Source: Clostridia bacterium
GTDB taxonomy: Bacteria; Bacillota; Peptococcia; DRI-13; UBA5745
Assembly: GCA_018434325.1 (NCBI GenBank)
Contig: JAHDPO010000021.1
Coordinates: 1 to 64,000, forward strand
Direction: 5' to 3'
DNA length: 64,000 nt
Shown here: in pieces, positions 1 through 8,432 of the stretch
Position numbering within the stretch: the stretch's first letter is position 1
Layout of the letters: each line of letters begins with the position of its first letter
Made by a program: the position numbers and the translations under genes
Notes under the pieces: generated by a model
Told to the model about the DNA's origin: nothing
Database searches by the model: none
The model's input: only the letters and a program-made list of their open reading frames with translations

Positions 1-29
1 CTGCGCCAAAGGCGCAGGCAGAATAGCAT
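1..29 (+). repeat. Three-arm palindromic element, copy A (cut by window edge)
   Basis: Bases 1-17 form a perfect hairpin (CTGCGCC, loop AAA, GGCGCAG), followed by GCAGAATAGCAT at 18-29. The same 17-base arm and near-identical right end occur in the complete copy at 13974-14002. This is therefore the right half of the same element, with its left half outside the window. It lies one base from copy B, which is in the opposite orientation, so the two are tail to tail. Confidence 0.75.
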
Positions 30-30
30 A

Positions 31-142
31 TATGCCAATCTGCGTGGGCAAAGCCCACTATAGCTATTTATGTGGGCTTGCCCACTGCCGCACTCTGTGC
101 GGCAAATTAAAAACTAAAGGTTTTTAATTGCAGATTAGTATA
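31..142 (-). repeat. Three-arm palindromic (cloverleaf) element, copy B
   Basis: The outer stem is 31-43 against 130-142 (13 bp, one G-T wobble and one mismatch). It encloses three contiguous arms with no unpaired junction bases. Arm 44-85 pairs GTGGGCAAAGCCCAC with GTGGGCTTGCCCAC around a 13-base loop. Arm 86-104 is a perfect hairpin (TGCCGCAC, loop TCT, GTGCGGCA). Arm 105-129 is a perfect AT-rich hairpin (AATTAAAAAC, loop TAAAG, GTTTTTAATT). Read on the minus strand, the arm order (25, 19, then a long arm) matches copies C and D. Only the third arm is longer (42 against 17 bases). Confidence 0.8.
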
Positions 143-198
143 AGGCTGCAGGGATTAAGTATGATAATAGAATTATAGGAAAAGGAGTGTGTACACTA

Positions 199-1815
199 AT
201 GAGAAAAATGATTGCCCTGGCTCTGCTGGTTTTCCTGTTCGTTCCTTTACTGGGAGCTTGCTCGCCTGAAGACATTGGCTACCTGGAAATGTCCCTGGCT
301 GCCAACGCCATCAAGAAAGCTGATATGGAAGCTTCCTTTGTTATCGACATGAATGGAGCCGAATATGCCGGAGAATTGCCCTTTCAGAAGCTGAAATTGA
401 ATGTTGCCGGCCAGGTGGATACCAGCAAACCGGCTGATCCCTATTGTCTTCTGAATCTCAGCGTCTCTTTGGACAGTGCGCCCAGCCAGGCCATGGGACG
501 GCTGATGATGACAGGCAACAAAATCTATTCTGATACAGCTTATATTAAATCAATTTTTGATCTGGCCGCCAATTACAGCGAATTGGATGAGATTGAAGCC
601 GCCAGCCTGGCAAAGCTTTTCCAAGAGCTGGAGGGCAAAGACTATTGGATCAGTCTGATGCCTGATCCTGCTGCCGGAGACGCTTACGATGCTTACGGGG
701 CCTACGGCGCCAATTATCCCAGCCAGTTCATGGATGTTTATATGCAGACCATGACTTCCGCCATAACTCTTTATCAGGATCCCGCTTTCCTGCAAAGCGT
801 CAAGGATTTTTATGTTAATGGCTTCTCCGGTCTGGATAGCCAGGTGGTTAAAAAGATCGACGATGGCTATCAAATCTCTGTAGACGCCGCTGCTTTAAAA
901 GATTTGCTGATCCGCACCCTGGACTATACCGCTGCTCATCTTGATCAGGTGCTGGATGGTTATGCAGGCCTATTTGATCAGATGGTTTCGCTGCAACCCT
1001 TTACCGGCCTTGAGCAGGAGAGTGCGGCGATGGTCAAGGAGTATCTGAAGGATCCGGATTTCCGTAAGGAGCTCAAAGAAGGATTGACCGAAATCGTTGC
1101 TCAGCTTAAAGAAAGCGGCCTGGCAGAAGAATGGGCCGGCAAAATTCAGGGTTCCGAATTCAATATGGATCTGACGAAAAAAGATAAGGGTTATGCCAAT
1201 AACTACGATATTAAGGCCGTTTACGAAGGTAAGCCCATCGTCAATATCGCCATGACCAGCACGGTTAAGGCTGTGGATTCCATCAGCCGTCTGGCTGCTC
1301 CCCAAAACGTGATCACCATGGCGGAATTCATCAAGCGGCAGGAAAAAATCGCTTATGCCATGAACCCTGTTTCGGCAGCTGTGATTACTTGGGAAAACTA
1401 TGATCCCGCCGGCTTTAACTATGCCGATATCACCCTGATCAAAGAAGCGGGCGTCGATTGGGATTGGGACGCCCTGACGATTGAAGGCGGCGTTGCTTAT
1501 CTGCCTGTTGCCGCTGTCTGCTCCATGTTTGGCGAGGATTACGCCTGGGATTCTGCTGCCGGCCAGCTTTACCTGGTTCGGGATGCCAAGGTGGCGGTGG
1601 AGCATAAGGCCGACCCTTACGACGGCTTGCTGCTGCCTTTGCGGGAATTGAGAAAATTAGGCTACAGTGTTGCCTATTCTCCGGAGACTGAGGATACTAA
1701 GGCCTATGTGGTAATCACCAGAGACGGCCAGACTCCTTATGATCCTGCCGGCCTCGAAGATATTGTCAAGATCGGCATGCAGGAGCTGGATGAGGAGTAT
1801 TTGTCAGCCTGGTAA
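199..1815 (+). CDS. Secreted lipoprotein with C-terminal stalk (copper amine oxidase N-terminal-like) domain
   Basis: 538 aa. The ATG at 199 is preferred over the in-frame GTG at 187, because AAAGGAG (181-187) overlaps that GTG and sits 11 bases before the ATG. Residues 1-21 are a lipoprotein signal with lipobox LGAC and lipidation Cys21. The body is acidic with no catalytic motif I recognise. Roughly residues 420-520 resemble the copper amine oxidase N-terminal-like stalk domain found in many Firmicute envelope proteins (aromatic-rich beta repeats, 'LPLRELRKLGYSVAYS'). It is likely anchored outside the membrane. The gene stands alone and ends at a terminator. Role unknown. The gene at 12693 carries a similar C-terminal domain. 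Confidence 0.8.
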   Translation: MRKMIALALLVFLFVPLLGACSPEDIGYLEMSLAANAIKKADMEASFVIDMNGAEYAGELPFQKLKLNVAGQVDTSKPADPYCLLNLSVSLDSAPSQAMGRLMMTGNKIYSDTAYIKSIFDLAANYSELDEIEAASLAKLFQELEGKDYWISLMPDPAAGDAYDAYGAYGANYPSQFMDVYMQTMTSAITLYQDPAFLQSVKDFYVNGFSGLDSQVVKKIDDGYQISVDAAALKDLLIRTLDYTAAHLDQVLDGYAGLFDQMVSLQPFTGLEQESAAMVKEYLKDPDFRKELKEGLTEIVAQLKESGLAEEWAGKIQGSEFNMDLTKKDKGYANNYDIKAVYEGKPIVNIAMTSTVKAVDSISRLAAPQNVITMAEFIKRQEKIAYAMNPVSAAVITWENYDPAGFNYADITLIKEAGVDWDWDALTIEGGVAYLPVAAVCSMFGEDYAWDSAAGQLYLVRDAKVAVEHKADPYDGLLLPLRELRKLGYSVAYSPETEDTKAYVVITRDGQTPYDPAGLEDIVKIGMQELDEEYLSAW

Positions 1816-1852
1816 ACACGAACACATTATAGAGCCACTTTTAATGTACCAG

Positions 1853-1897
1853 GGGCTGTCTCAAATTTGAAAAACCAATTTGAGCAGCCCTTTTTTT
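1853..1897 (+). terminator. Intrinsic terminator after the stalk-domain lipoprotein gene
   Basis: GGGCTGTCTCAAATT (from 1853) pairs with AATTTGAGCAGCCC (to 1890) with one bulged base, followed by seven T. It lies 37 bases after the stop codon at 1815. Confidence 0.8.
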
Positions 1898-2286
1898 GCA
1901 TCATTGCTAAAGATAATGGGCAGCTGCTCAAAATTGCAGATATTACACCCGACTGTTGCGCTGCTGCTCAAATTTGCAGCTTTTACACCTTCATGGGGCA
2001 GCTAACTTCTCAAATTCGTGGGTTTAAAGGGTCAAACCACTTTTGTGGAAGATTTGAGACCCGATTTTAACCTAAAAAGGAAACAGGATGTTGTTTTTAC
2101 AACAAAATGAGGGTGTAGAATCTGAAATTTCGAACAAAAGGAATGCGCCTTAACCGTACAGTTTTGATCATAGGTCTGGCCCGGAACTATATGGGCCTAT
2201 CAAAATGAGACAGCGCCTTTTTTTGTGTTTGCACTCCCCAAAATACTATAAAAAGAAAATATATTTACTAAGAAACAAAATAGATG
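1898..2286. other. Gene-free stretch with degenerate repeats
   Basis: About 390 bases without a credible gene. Two related segments near 1925-1950 and 1965-1990 share a core of type TGCTCAAAATTGCAG followed by TTACACC. This core resembles the inverted repeats at 14018-14034 and 42509-42530. A short open frame at 1867-2070 overlaps the terminator and has no ribosome site, so I do not call it. A second T-rich stretch (CGCC followed by TTTTTTT near 2214-2224) has no convincing stem. Confidence 0.5.
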
Positions 2287-2317
2287 TGATATAATAAAAG
2301 TAAGTTATTAGAACTTA
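2287..2317 (+). promoter_or_regulatory. Extended -10 promoter with inverted repeat at the start site (DUF4160/DUF2442 pair)
   Basis: TGATATAAT at 2287-2295 is a consensus extended -10. The -35 region is poor, as expected for that class. Immediately downstream, TAAGTT (2301-2306) and AACTTA (2312-2317) form a perfect 6-bp inverted repeat around the predicted start site. That is a plausible operator for an autoregulated two-gene module. Confidence 0.5.
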
Positions 2318-2385
2318 ATTATATAAAAAGCTCCTATCAGGGGTATTTCCAGTAAACTAAATAAAAGCTTGAAAGGAGAGATAAG

Positions 2386-2652
2386 ATGCCGGCTTTAAGC
2401 ATGTTTTTTGGTATCATTATCTATATGTATCGAGAGTTAGGCGGGCGGCATAATTTACCTCACGTACATGCTGAATATCAAGGTGAAGAGGTCGTTGTGG
2501 CTTTCGATGGCGAAATATTAGAGGGCAGTATACCAAATAAAAAGTTAAAACTTGTTCTTGCCTGGATAGAAATTCATCAAGAAGAGCTAGAAGCTAACTG
2601 GAGACTCCTGAGTAACGGACAAGAAATATTTAAAATTGAACCATTACGTTAG
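2386..2652 (+). CDS. DUF4160 family protein
   Basis: 88 aa, start ATG with AAAGGAG eight bases upstream. The stretch 'IYMYRELGGRHNLPHVHAEY' is characteristic of DUF4160: an aromatic start followed by an HxPHVHA-like histidine cluster. Members are usually about 80-95 aa and are found next to a DUF2442 gene, as here (15-base gap to the gene at 2668). The pair is often regarded as a possible toxin-antitoxin-like module, but no biochemical role is established to my knowledge. The AT-rich promoter with an operator-like repeat fits a small self-regulating unit. Family call fairly sure, function unknown. Confidence 0.8.
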   Translation: MPALSMFFGIIIYMYRELGGRHNLPHVHAEYQGEEVVVAFDGEILEGSIPNKKLKLVLAWIEIHQEELEANWRLLSNGQEIFKIEPLR

Positions 2653-2667
2653 AAGGAGGAACAGCTT

Positions 2668-2910
2668 ATGTTGCAACCGCAAGTAGTTGATGTTAAGCCT
2701 CTGCCTGATTATAAGCTAATTCTATATTTTGAAACCGGTGAAAAAAAGCTTTTTGATGTTACTCCATATATCTCTGGCCAATGGTACGGTAAGCTAAAAG
2801 ATGTGAGCCTTTTTAATACTGTCCGAGTTTCCGGCTCTACAATTGAGTGGGCAGGAGGGCAAGATATTGCTCCCCATGAGCTTTATGATCACTCTATACC
2901 TCTCGTATAA
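2668..2910 (+). CDS. DUF2442 family protein
   Basis: 80 aa, ATG with GGAGGA upstream. It shows the DUF2442 pattern: 'VVDVKPLPDYKLILYFETGE', an LFD strand motif, and the ending 'WAGGQDIAPHELYDHSIPLV' (the family has a W..G.DI.P..LY end). It follows DUF4160 by 15 bases in what is clearly one transcript, which ends at the terminator at 2920. The family is small, has no known catalytic residues, and is often paired with DUF4160 in mobile or accessory DNA. Function unknown. A role as the partner or antitoxin of the upstream protein is only a guess from synteny. Confidence 0.8.
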   Translation: MLQPQVVDVKPLPDYKLILYFETGEKKLFDVTPYISGQWYGKLKDVSLFNTVRVSGSTIEWAGGQDIAPHELYDHSIPLV

Positions 2911-2919
2911 AAAAGAATA

Positions 2920-2959
2920 AAAACAGCTTGCAGGCTCATGGGCCGCAAGCTGTTTTTTT
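2920..2959. terminator. Bidirectional terminator between convergent genes
   Basis: AAAACAGCTTGC (from 2920) pairs with GCAAGCTGTTTT (to about 2956), with a T-run on the plus strand and an A-run on the left that becomes a T-run on the minus strand. It lies between the DUF2442 stop (2910) and the M20 stop (2978), so it can serve both. Confidence 0.8.
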
Positions 2960-2977
2960 AAACCATCCATAAAGAGA

Positions 2978-4231
2978 CTATTCGATTCCCAGCAAATCGC
3001 AGAAGGTCAGCATGTAGATTTCGGCGGAATGCACCACATCCTCCACGTCCACGTCCTCATTGTAGCTGTGAATGCCCTCCAGATTTGCGGGGCCGAATTG
3101 AATGGTGGGGATGCCCAGCTCCCGGTAATATTTGGCGTCGCTGGAGGCCCACTGATAGGCGGGGCGTACTGTCGCATTCCAAATTTTTTCGGCGTGGCCA
3201 TGGACGGCTTTGACGATGGCGGCGTCATAGTCGGTGTGATTGGCTTCGGCTTTGAAGTTCAGCTCCGCCTCTACTCCCTCGACGCCGCTTTTGGCAATCA
3301 ACTGCTGTACCGCCGCCTCAATTTCCTCTTTTTTGATGCCGATAGGCAAGCGCATATCCACCATCGCTTCGCAGTAATCGGGCACCATATTGATTTTCGT
3401 GCCGCCGCTGATCATACCCACATTGGCCGTCAGGTGGTCGATGGCGTTTTGGCCTTTTTCTCCCAGGGCCTGCCTGGCGATGTAAAGAGAATTCTCCAAA
3501 GCCTTCTCTTGGCCGGCGCCGAAGTGGCCCGGTACCTTGGTCAGGTCATCGATGTGAATCAGCACCTTAGCCAGTTTGGTAATGGCGTTGTCACCCACAT
3601 AATTACCGATACTGCCGTGGGCGGGGGTGCCCTTGGCCATTAGCTTCATATGGCAAATACCCTTCTGACCGATTTCGATATTGTCAAAAGAAGTGGGCTC
3701 CGCTACCAGGCAGGCGTCGCCGCCGTCGGCATAACCATTGGCACAGAGCCAGCTGGTGCCATAAACACCGGCGGTTTCCTCATCGGAGACGATGTGCAGG
3801 CGGATATTGCCCTGCAGCTTGGCGCCGGATTGCTGCAGCAGCCGCATGGTAAAGAGCAACCCGGCCACGCCGGCTTTCATATCGGAGGCGCCCCGGCCCC
3901 GGATTTTGCCATCCACCACATCGCCGCAGTAAGGATCAAACTTCCAGCCGCTGCGGCTGCCGGCGGGCACCACATCCACATGGCCGTTGAGGATGATGCT
4001 GAAGCCTTCCTCGCTGCCCATTTTGGCCAATACGCAGGGGTGGTCGGGGTTTACCGCCACCCGCTCATAAGAAATACCGGCGGCTTTCAGATAGTCTTCT
4101 ACAAACCGGATGACGGTGAGCTGCTCGCCGTCAGGATTTTCGCTGGGAATGCGCAGCAGGTCGGAGACTAATTGCACCAGCTCCTGTTGGCGCTCAATAA
4201 CCTGTTGGTGCAGTCTTTCTTTTATAGACAT
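2978..4231 (-). CDS. M20 family metallopeptidase (ArgE/DapE/ACY1-like)
   Basis: 417 aa. This is a two-zinc M20 hydrolase. Metal and catalytic residues are visible as H84 and D86 (GHVDVVP), D117 (GASDMKAG), the E151-E152 pair (SDEETAG), E178 (VAEPT) and a C-terminal His in GIHSYNED. The family cleaves N-acyl amino acids, dipeptides or succinyl-diaminopimelate; the substrate here is not decided by sequence. It is the last gene of the minus-strand peptide transport operon, 60 bases after the ATPase gene, with ribosome site GAGAGGA. The position implies hydrolysis of an imported peptide or acyl-amino acid in the cytoplasm. No signal peptide. Confidence 0.88.
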   Translation of the reverse strand: MSIKERLHQQVIERQQELVQLVSDLLRIPSENPDGEQLTVIRFVEDYLKAAGISYERVAVNPDHPCVLAKMGSEEGFSIILNGHVDVVPAGSRSGWKFDPYCGDVVDGKIRGRGASDMKAGVAGLLFTMRLLQQSGAKLQGNIRLHIVSDEETAGVYGTSWLCANGYADGGDACLVAEPTSFDNIEIGQKGICHMKLMAKGTPAHGSIGNYVGDNAITKLAKVLIHIDDLTKVPGHFGAGQEKALENSLYIARQALGEKGQNAIDHLTANVGMISGGTKINMVPDYCEAMVDMRLPIGIKKEEIEAAVQQLIAKSGVEGVEAELNFKAEANHTDYDAAIVKAVHGHAEKIWNATVRPAYQWASSDAKYYRELGIPTIQFGPANLEGIHSYNEDVDVEDVVHSAEIYMLTFCDLLGIE

Positions 4232-4291
4232 TTTATTAAGACACTTCCTCTCAAAAGATAATACTAATCCCGCCGTCCATTTAAATTTTTC

Positions 4292-5302
4292 TTATTCCTC
4301 GACGTATTCCTCCTGGTGGTAGAGAAAGCAGGCGGCCCGGTGACCGGGAGAAATCTCCTTGAGAGCCGGCCGTTTTTGGGAGCAGACCGGCATCCGTTCC
4401 GGGCAGCGGCCCGCCAGAGGGCAGCCCACCAAATCGCCGATAGGACTGGGTATTTCGCCGGAAAGGGTAAGCTTTTGTGATTTTTCAAAGGGGGAATCCG
4501 GCGGAATAGCCGATAAAAGAGCCTTGGTGTAGGGATGCCGGGGGTTTTGATAAATCTCATCGGCGTCGCAAAGCTCCACCACCGTACCCAGATACATGAT
4601 GGCCACCCGGTCGCTGATATGCTTGATCACGCTTAAATCGTGGGAAATAAAAATATAAGTAAGATTATGCCTTTTTTGCAGAGAGCTGAAAAGATTGAGC
4701 ACTTGAGCTTGCACCGAGACATCCAGGGCGGATACGGGCTCGTCGCAAACGATGACCTTGGGCTGCAAAACCAAAGCCCGGGCTACATTGATGCGCTGGC
4801 GCTGGCCGCCGGAGAACTCGTGGGGATAGCGGTCCATGTGCTGCACGTCCAAGCCTACCTCCCGCAGCATAGCCAGCACCGTTTCCCGCCGCTTTTTGCT
4901 GTCCCGTTCCAGGCCGTGGATGATCAAAGGCTCCTCGATGGCGGCTTTGGTAGTAAAACGGGGGTCCAGGGAAGAATAGGGATCCTGAAAAACCATCTGC
5001 AGCTCTTTGCGGACAGGCTTAAGAGCGGAATTAGATAAGGCGCAGAGATTCTGGCCGTTATAAAGGATTTCACCGGCGGTAGGCCTGGTCAGCTGAACGA
5101 GACATTTGCCCAGAGTACTCTTGCCGCAGCCTGACTCGCCGATGACGCCAAGGGTTTCCCCCTGAAATAAATCGAGAGAAACGCCGCTCAGGGCATGCAA
5201 AACACGGGGCGGCTGGCCCAGCTTGGAGGAGCGGATCTTGTAATCCTTTTTCAGGTTTTTGATCCGGATAATCGGTGTTCCGGCCATTTTACCTTCAGTC
5301 AT
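4292..5302 (-). CDS. Peptide ABC transporter ATP-binding protein, DppF/OppF type
   Basis: 336 aa. ABC ATPase with Walker A GESGCGKS (55-62), Q-loop Gln106, signature FSGGQRQR (from 163) and Walker B VIVCDEP (183-189). The C-terminal oligopeptide/dipeptide extension contains a Cys cluster (GCPLAGRCPERMPVC), as is usual in OppD/OppF proteins. It couples ATP hydrolysis to import through the permeases at 7518 and 8429. The start overlaps the end of the partner ATPase by eight bases, so the two are translationally coupled. The substrate is probably a dipeptide or modified amino acid, judging from the three M20 hydrolases in the same operon. Confidence 0.92.
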   Translation of the reverse strand: MTEGKMAGTPIIRIKNLKKDYKIRSSKLGQPPRVLHALSGVSLDLFQGETLGVIGESGCGKSTLGKCLVQLTRPTAGEILYNGQNLCALSNSALKPVRKELQMVFQDPYSSLDPRFTTKAAIEEPLIIHGLERDSKKRRETVLAMLREVGLDVQHMDRYPHEFSGGQRQRINVARALVLQPKVIVCDEPVSALDVSVQAQVLNLFSSLQKRHNLTYIFISHDLSVIKHISDRVAIMYLGTVVELCDADEIYQNPRHPYTKALLSAIPPDSPFEKSQKLTLSGEIPSPIGDLVGCPLAGRCPERMPVCSQKRPALKEISPGHRAACFLYHQEEYVEE

Positions 5303-6305
5303 GCTGATTTACCTCCCCCCGCACTAAAGTCTTATCGCCGTTTTGGCGGTGGCAGGCCACCAAATGGCCCGGCTCCACTTCCAGCAGAGGCGGCACTTCT
5401 TTGGCGCAGATTTCCCGCATATAGGGGCAGCGGTTATAAAAGGCGCAGCAGCCGCCGGTCAGCCGCAAATCCGGCGGTGTGCCGGGAATGGCCTTCAGCT
5501 CCTCCACCGGCGGCGCCGACAGGCGGGGCATGCTGTCCAGCAAGCCCCAAGTATAGGGGTGAAGAGGATTGGCATAAAGCTTGGCCATTTCCGTATATTC
5601 CACCGTAGTGCCGCCATACATGACCATTACCGTATCGCACATCTCCCAGACAATACCCAGGTTGTGGGTGATCATCAGGATGGAGACGCCCATTTCATCC
5701 CGCAATTTTTTTAATAAGCCCAGGATCTGGGCTTGTACGGTTACGTCCAGAGCTGTGGTAGGCTCGTCGGCAATGATGAATTTCGGCTGGCAGCTAATGG
5801 CCATGGCAATGATCACCCGCTGGCACATGCCGCCGGACAGTTCGTGGGGATAGGCGTTCATCCGGCTTTCCGGCTCCGGAATACCCACCAGATGCAGCAT
5901 TTCCACGGCAGTGCGGTAAGCTTCCTGCTGACTGAGGTTTTTGTGGGTGCGGATCAGTTCGATCATCTGATCACCGATCTTAAATACGGGATCCAGGGAG
6001 GTCATGGGGTCCTGAAAGATCATGGAAATCTCACTGCCCCGCAGCTTCAGCAGCTCCCGGTTGGCGATCCGCCGCATATCGTGGCCGTCAAAAATCACTT
6101 CGCCATCCACAATACTGCCTGTCTTGGGCAGCAAACGGATTAAGGAGGAAGCAGTGACGCTTTTGCCGGACCCGGACTCGCCCACAATACCCATGATCTG
6201 GCCCCGATTCATGGTAAAGCTGACTCCGTCCACCGCCTTGGCCGTGCCGCTGGCAGTAAAGAAGTAAGTTTTTAAATTATTTACTTGGAGGATTTGGTCG
6301 TTCAT
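5295..6305 (-). CDS. Peptide ABC transporter ATP-binding protein, DppD/OppD type
   Basis: 336 aa. Walker A GESGSGKS (42-49), Walker B FIIADEPTTALD, and the C-terminal oligo_HPY-type region with Cys residues (GGCCAFYNRCPYM). The signature reads LSGGMCQR, where most family members have LSGGMRQR; this Arg-to-Cys change sits beside the conserved SGG. It pairs with the DppF-type ATPase directly downstream (eight-base overlap). The gene follows the M20 amidohydrolase at 6316 by ten bases. The asymmetric ATPase pair is typical of Dpp/Opp importers. Confidence 0.92.
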   Translation of the reverse strand: MNDQILQVNNLKTYFFTASGTAKAVDGVSFTMNRGQIMGIVGESGSGKSVTASSLIRLLPKTGSIVDGEVIFDGHDMRRIANRELLKLRGSEISMIFQDPMTSLDPVFKIGDQMIELIRTHKNLSQQEAYRTAVEMLHLVGIPEPESRMNAYPHELSGGMCQRVIIAMAISCQPKFIIADEPTTALDVTVQAQILGLLKKLRDEMGVSILMITHNLGIVWEMCDTVMVMYGGTTVEYTEMAKLYANPLHPYTWGLLDSMPRLSAPPVEELKAIPGTPPDLRLTGGCCAFYNRCPYMREICAKEVPPLLEVEPGHLVACHRQNGDKTLVRGEVNQHD

Positions 6306-6315
6306 AGGGCCACCT

Positions 6316-7503
6316 CTACTCGTGTTTTTCTTTCATTTCCCGGAAGGCCCGGCGCACTCGCTCAATGGCCTGGGGATCGCTGAAGAGATCTACGCCGGAC
6401 ATGGCCAGGGCTTTGGCCGCCACCTCGATGGCCCGGTATCCCGCCGGGGAACCGCAGGCGTCTTCAAATTCCTTCGTATGGCCCCGCAGATCCGGCATTA
6501 CTTTAATATAAGACTGCAAGCCCGGTACCTTGTGGGTCACGTCGCCCATATCGGTACAGCCGATACCCAGCTCTTTTCTCCGGGGCATCACCGGCTCACC
6601 CAGGGCCTGGAAGTTTGCTTGCAGGAGTTCTTCCAAAATCTCATTGTTGCGGATATCCTCGTAGGTATATCCATCGATCTGATGCTCAAATCTCGTGCCT
6701 GTAATGACCGCCAGATGGCTGCAAATGTCAATTAGCCGGTGATACAGCTCCCACTTGTATTTCATGGAGAAGGAACGCACCGTAAATTTAGCCTGGCAAT
6801 GGTCGGGAATGTAAATGGGCTCTTCTCCGCCTTTGGAGATAATGCCGAGGATTTTACCCCGGTCGGCAATTTCCAGACGCAAAGCCTGAATAATATTAAA
6901 GAGCTCCAGCACCGGCGTCAGGGCGCTGACTCCTTCCTCCGGCCAGGTGGCGGCGTGGGAGGTCTTGCCATAGAAATCCACAATTACATCGGTTCGGGAA
7001 TAGGAAATATCATTGACTACGGTTTCGCTGGCGGAATGAATCAGCATAGCGGTATCCAGCCCGTCGAAGCCGCCTCGTTCCAGCATAACGATTTTGCCGC
7101 CGCCGCCTTCTTCGGCGGGAGCGCCGATGACGGTGACTTTGCCGCCGAACTGATCAGCCAGCGGCTTAAGGGCCCAGGCTGCCCCGATAGCAATGGGCGT
7201 CATCAGGTTGTGGCCGCAGGAATGGCCCATGCCGGGCACGGCGTCGTATTCGCCGATGAAGCCCAGATTCAGGCCGGGCTTGCCGCTGTCGTAGACGGCC
7301 CGTACTGCCGTTTCCAAGCCGCAGTAGCCGTGCTCGACGGCAAAGCCCAGCTGATTTAAACAATCGGCCACGGCGGCTGAGGATTTAAATTCCTGATAGT
7401 TATATTCGGGATGCTGATGAATATAATCCGCCAGCTCCCCAAGCCTGGGCATCAGCTCCTGAACCCGGCCCTGTACCATTTGCTTGTAATCCATAATATC
7501 CAT
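6316..7503 (-). CDS. M20 family amidohydrolase (AbgB-like)
   Basis: 395 aa. Peptidase M20 of the amidohydrolase branch, with metal-site motifs MGHSCGHN and APAEEGGGG and the later IGCTDMGDVTHKVP region. The overall look is closest to p-aminobenzoyl-glutamate hydrolase subunit B-like proteins, which remove an amide-linked acyl group from an amino acid. Start ATG with AGGAAGGGA upstream. It is inserted between the permease genes and the ATPase genes of the same operon (14 and 10 base gaps), so its substrate is very likely what the transporter brings in. Exact substrate unknown. Confidence 0.85.
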   Translation of the reverse strand: MDIMDYKQMVQGRVQELMPRLGELADYIHQHPEYNYQEFKSSAAVADCLNQLGFAVEHGYCGLETAVRAVYDSGKPGLNLGFIGEYDAVPGMGHSCGHNLMTPIAIGAAWALKPLADQFGGKVTVIGAPAEEGGGGKIVMLERGGFDGLDTAMLIHSASETVVNDISYSRTDVIVDFYGKTSHAATWPEEGVSALTPVLELFNIIQALRLEIADRGKILGIISKGGEEPIYIPDHCQAKFTVRSFSMKYKWELYHRLIDICSHLAVITGTRFEHQIDGYTYEDIRNNEILEELLQANFQALGEPVMPRRKELGIGCTDMGDVTHKVPGLQSYIKVMPDLRGHTKEFEDACGSPAGYRAIEVAAKALAMSGVDLFSDPQAIERVRRAFREMKEKHE

Positions 7504-7517
7504 AGTGAAATCCCTTC

Positions 7518-8432
7518 CTACCTTTTCATTTTGGGGTCCAGCACATCACGGACGCCATCACCGAACAAGTTAAAGCCCAATACGGTAATTAAAATAAAAA
7601 TACCGGAAATGGTGGCGATATGCGGAGCGGTATTCAGTGCTCCCCGGCCCCCTTGCAAAATATTGCCCCAGGAAGCCGTAGGCGGCATAATGCCCAACCC
7701 CAAAAAGCTCAAAGCCGCTTCAGAAATGATAGAGCCGGCTACGTTGAGGGTAAAATAAACGATGGTGGGGGAAATAGCGTTGGGGAGAATATGGCGAAAG
7801 AGAATACGGCTGCCGCCGGCCCCTAAAACCCGGGCAGCGGTGCAGTATTCCTCGTTTTTAACCACATGAACCTGGCCCCGGACGATTCTGGCAAAGCTGG
7901 GCACATTGGAGATGCCGATGGCCAAAATCACGTTAAATACGCCGGAGCCCAGAATCGTCATGAGGATAATCGACAACAGGATAAAAGGAAAAGCAAACAT
8001 GCCGTCCATAATACGCATGATGACGGAGTCCACAATGCCGCCCTGGTAACCGGCAACCAGCCCCAGCAGCAAGCCGATAATGCTGCCCACCAATGTGCCG
8101 CCTACGGCCACAAAGATCGAGATGCGGGCCCCATATACGATGCGGCTGAACAAGTCCCGGCCGAATTCGTCGGTGCCAAAAATATGGCCGGCTACGCCGG
8201 GGGGCCTGAAAGCCTTGGAAATAGCCAGGGCATTAGGATCATGGGTAGCGATCAGCGGCGCAAAAACAGCCAGAATCAGCATGATGACAATGATTACTAA
8301 GCCAATTACGGCAGTCTTGTTGCGCAAGAGCTTATTCCAGGCGCTGTTGGCCCGCCGCTCCTTCTTGAGCATGGCGGCCTGCTCCGCCGAACCCAGGGCG
8401 TCTTGCAGAGGAGGGGAATTCTTGGTTGTCAT
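7518..8432 (-). CDS. Peptide ABC transporter permease, DppC/OppC type
   Basis: 304 aa. An N-terminal cytoplasmic segment is followed by a first membrane helix ('AVIGLVIIVIMLILAVFAPL') and a periplasmic-side loop with GTDEFGRDLFSRIVYGAR. The five-helix BPD transport domain carries the EAA-loop region (EYCTAARVLGAGG) and 'EAALSFLGLGIMPPTASWG', all typical of DppC. The start overlaps the stop of the DppB gene by four bases (ATGA), so translation is coupled. It forms the translocation channel with DppB. Confidence 0.93.
   Translation of the reverse strand: MTTKNSPPLQDALGSAEQAAMLKKERRANSAWNKLLRNKTAVIGLVIIVIMLILAVFAPLIATHDPNALAISKAFRPPGVAGHIFGTDEFGRDLFSRIVYGARISIFVAVGGTLVGSIIGLLLGLVAGYQGGIVDSVIMRIMDGMFAFPFILLSIILMTILGSGVFNVILAIGISNVPSFARIVRGQVHVVKNEEYCTAARVLGAGGSRILFRHILPNAISPTIVYFTLNVAGSIISEAALSFLGLGIMPPTASWGNILQGGRGALNTAPHIATISGIFILITVLGFNLFGDGVRDVLDPKMKR

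Noticed and set aside
1867-2070. Small open frame after the first lipoprotein gene
   Set aside because: It starts inside the terminator stem, has no ribosome site, and lies in repeat-like non-coding DNA.
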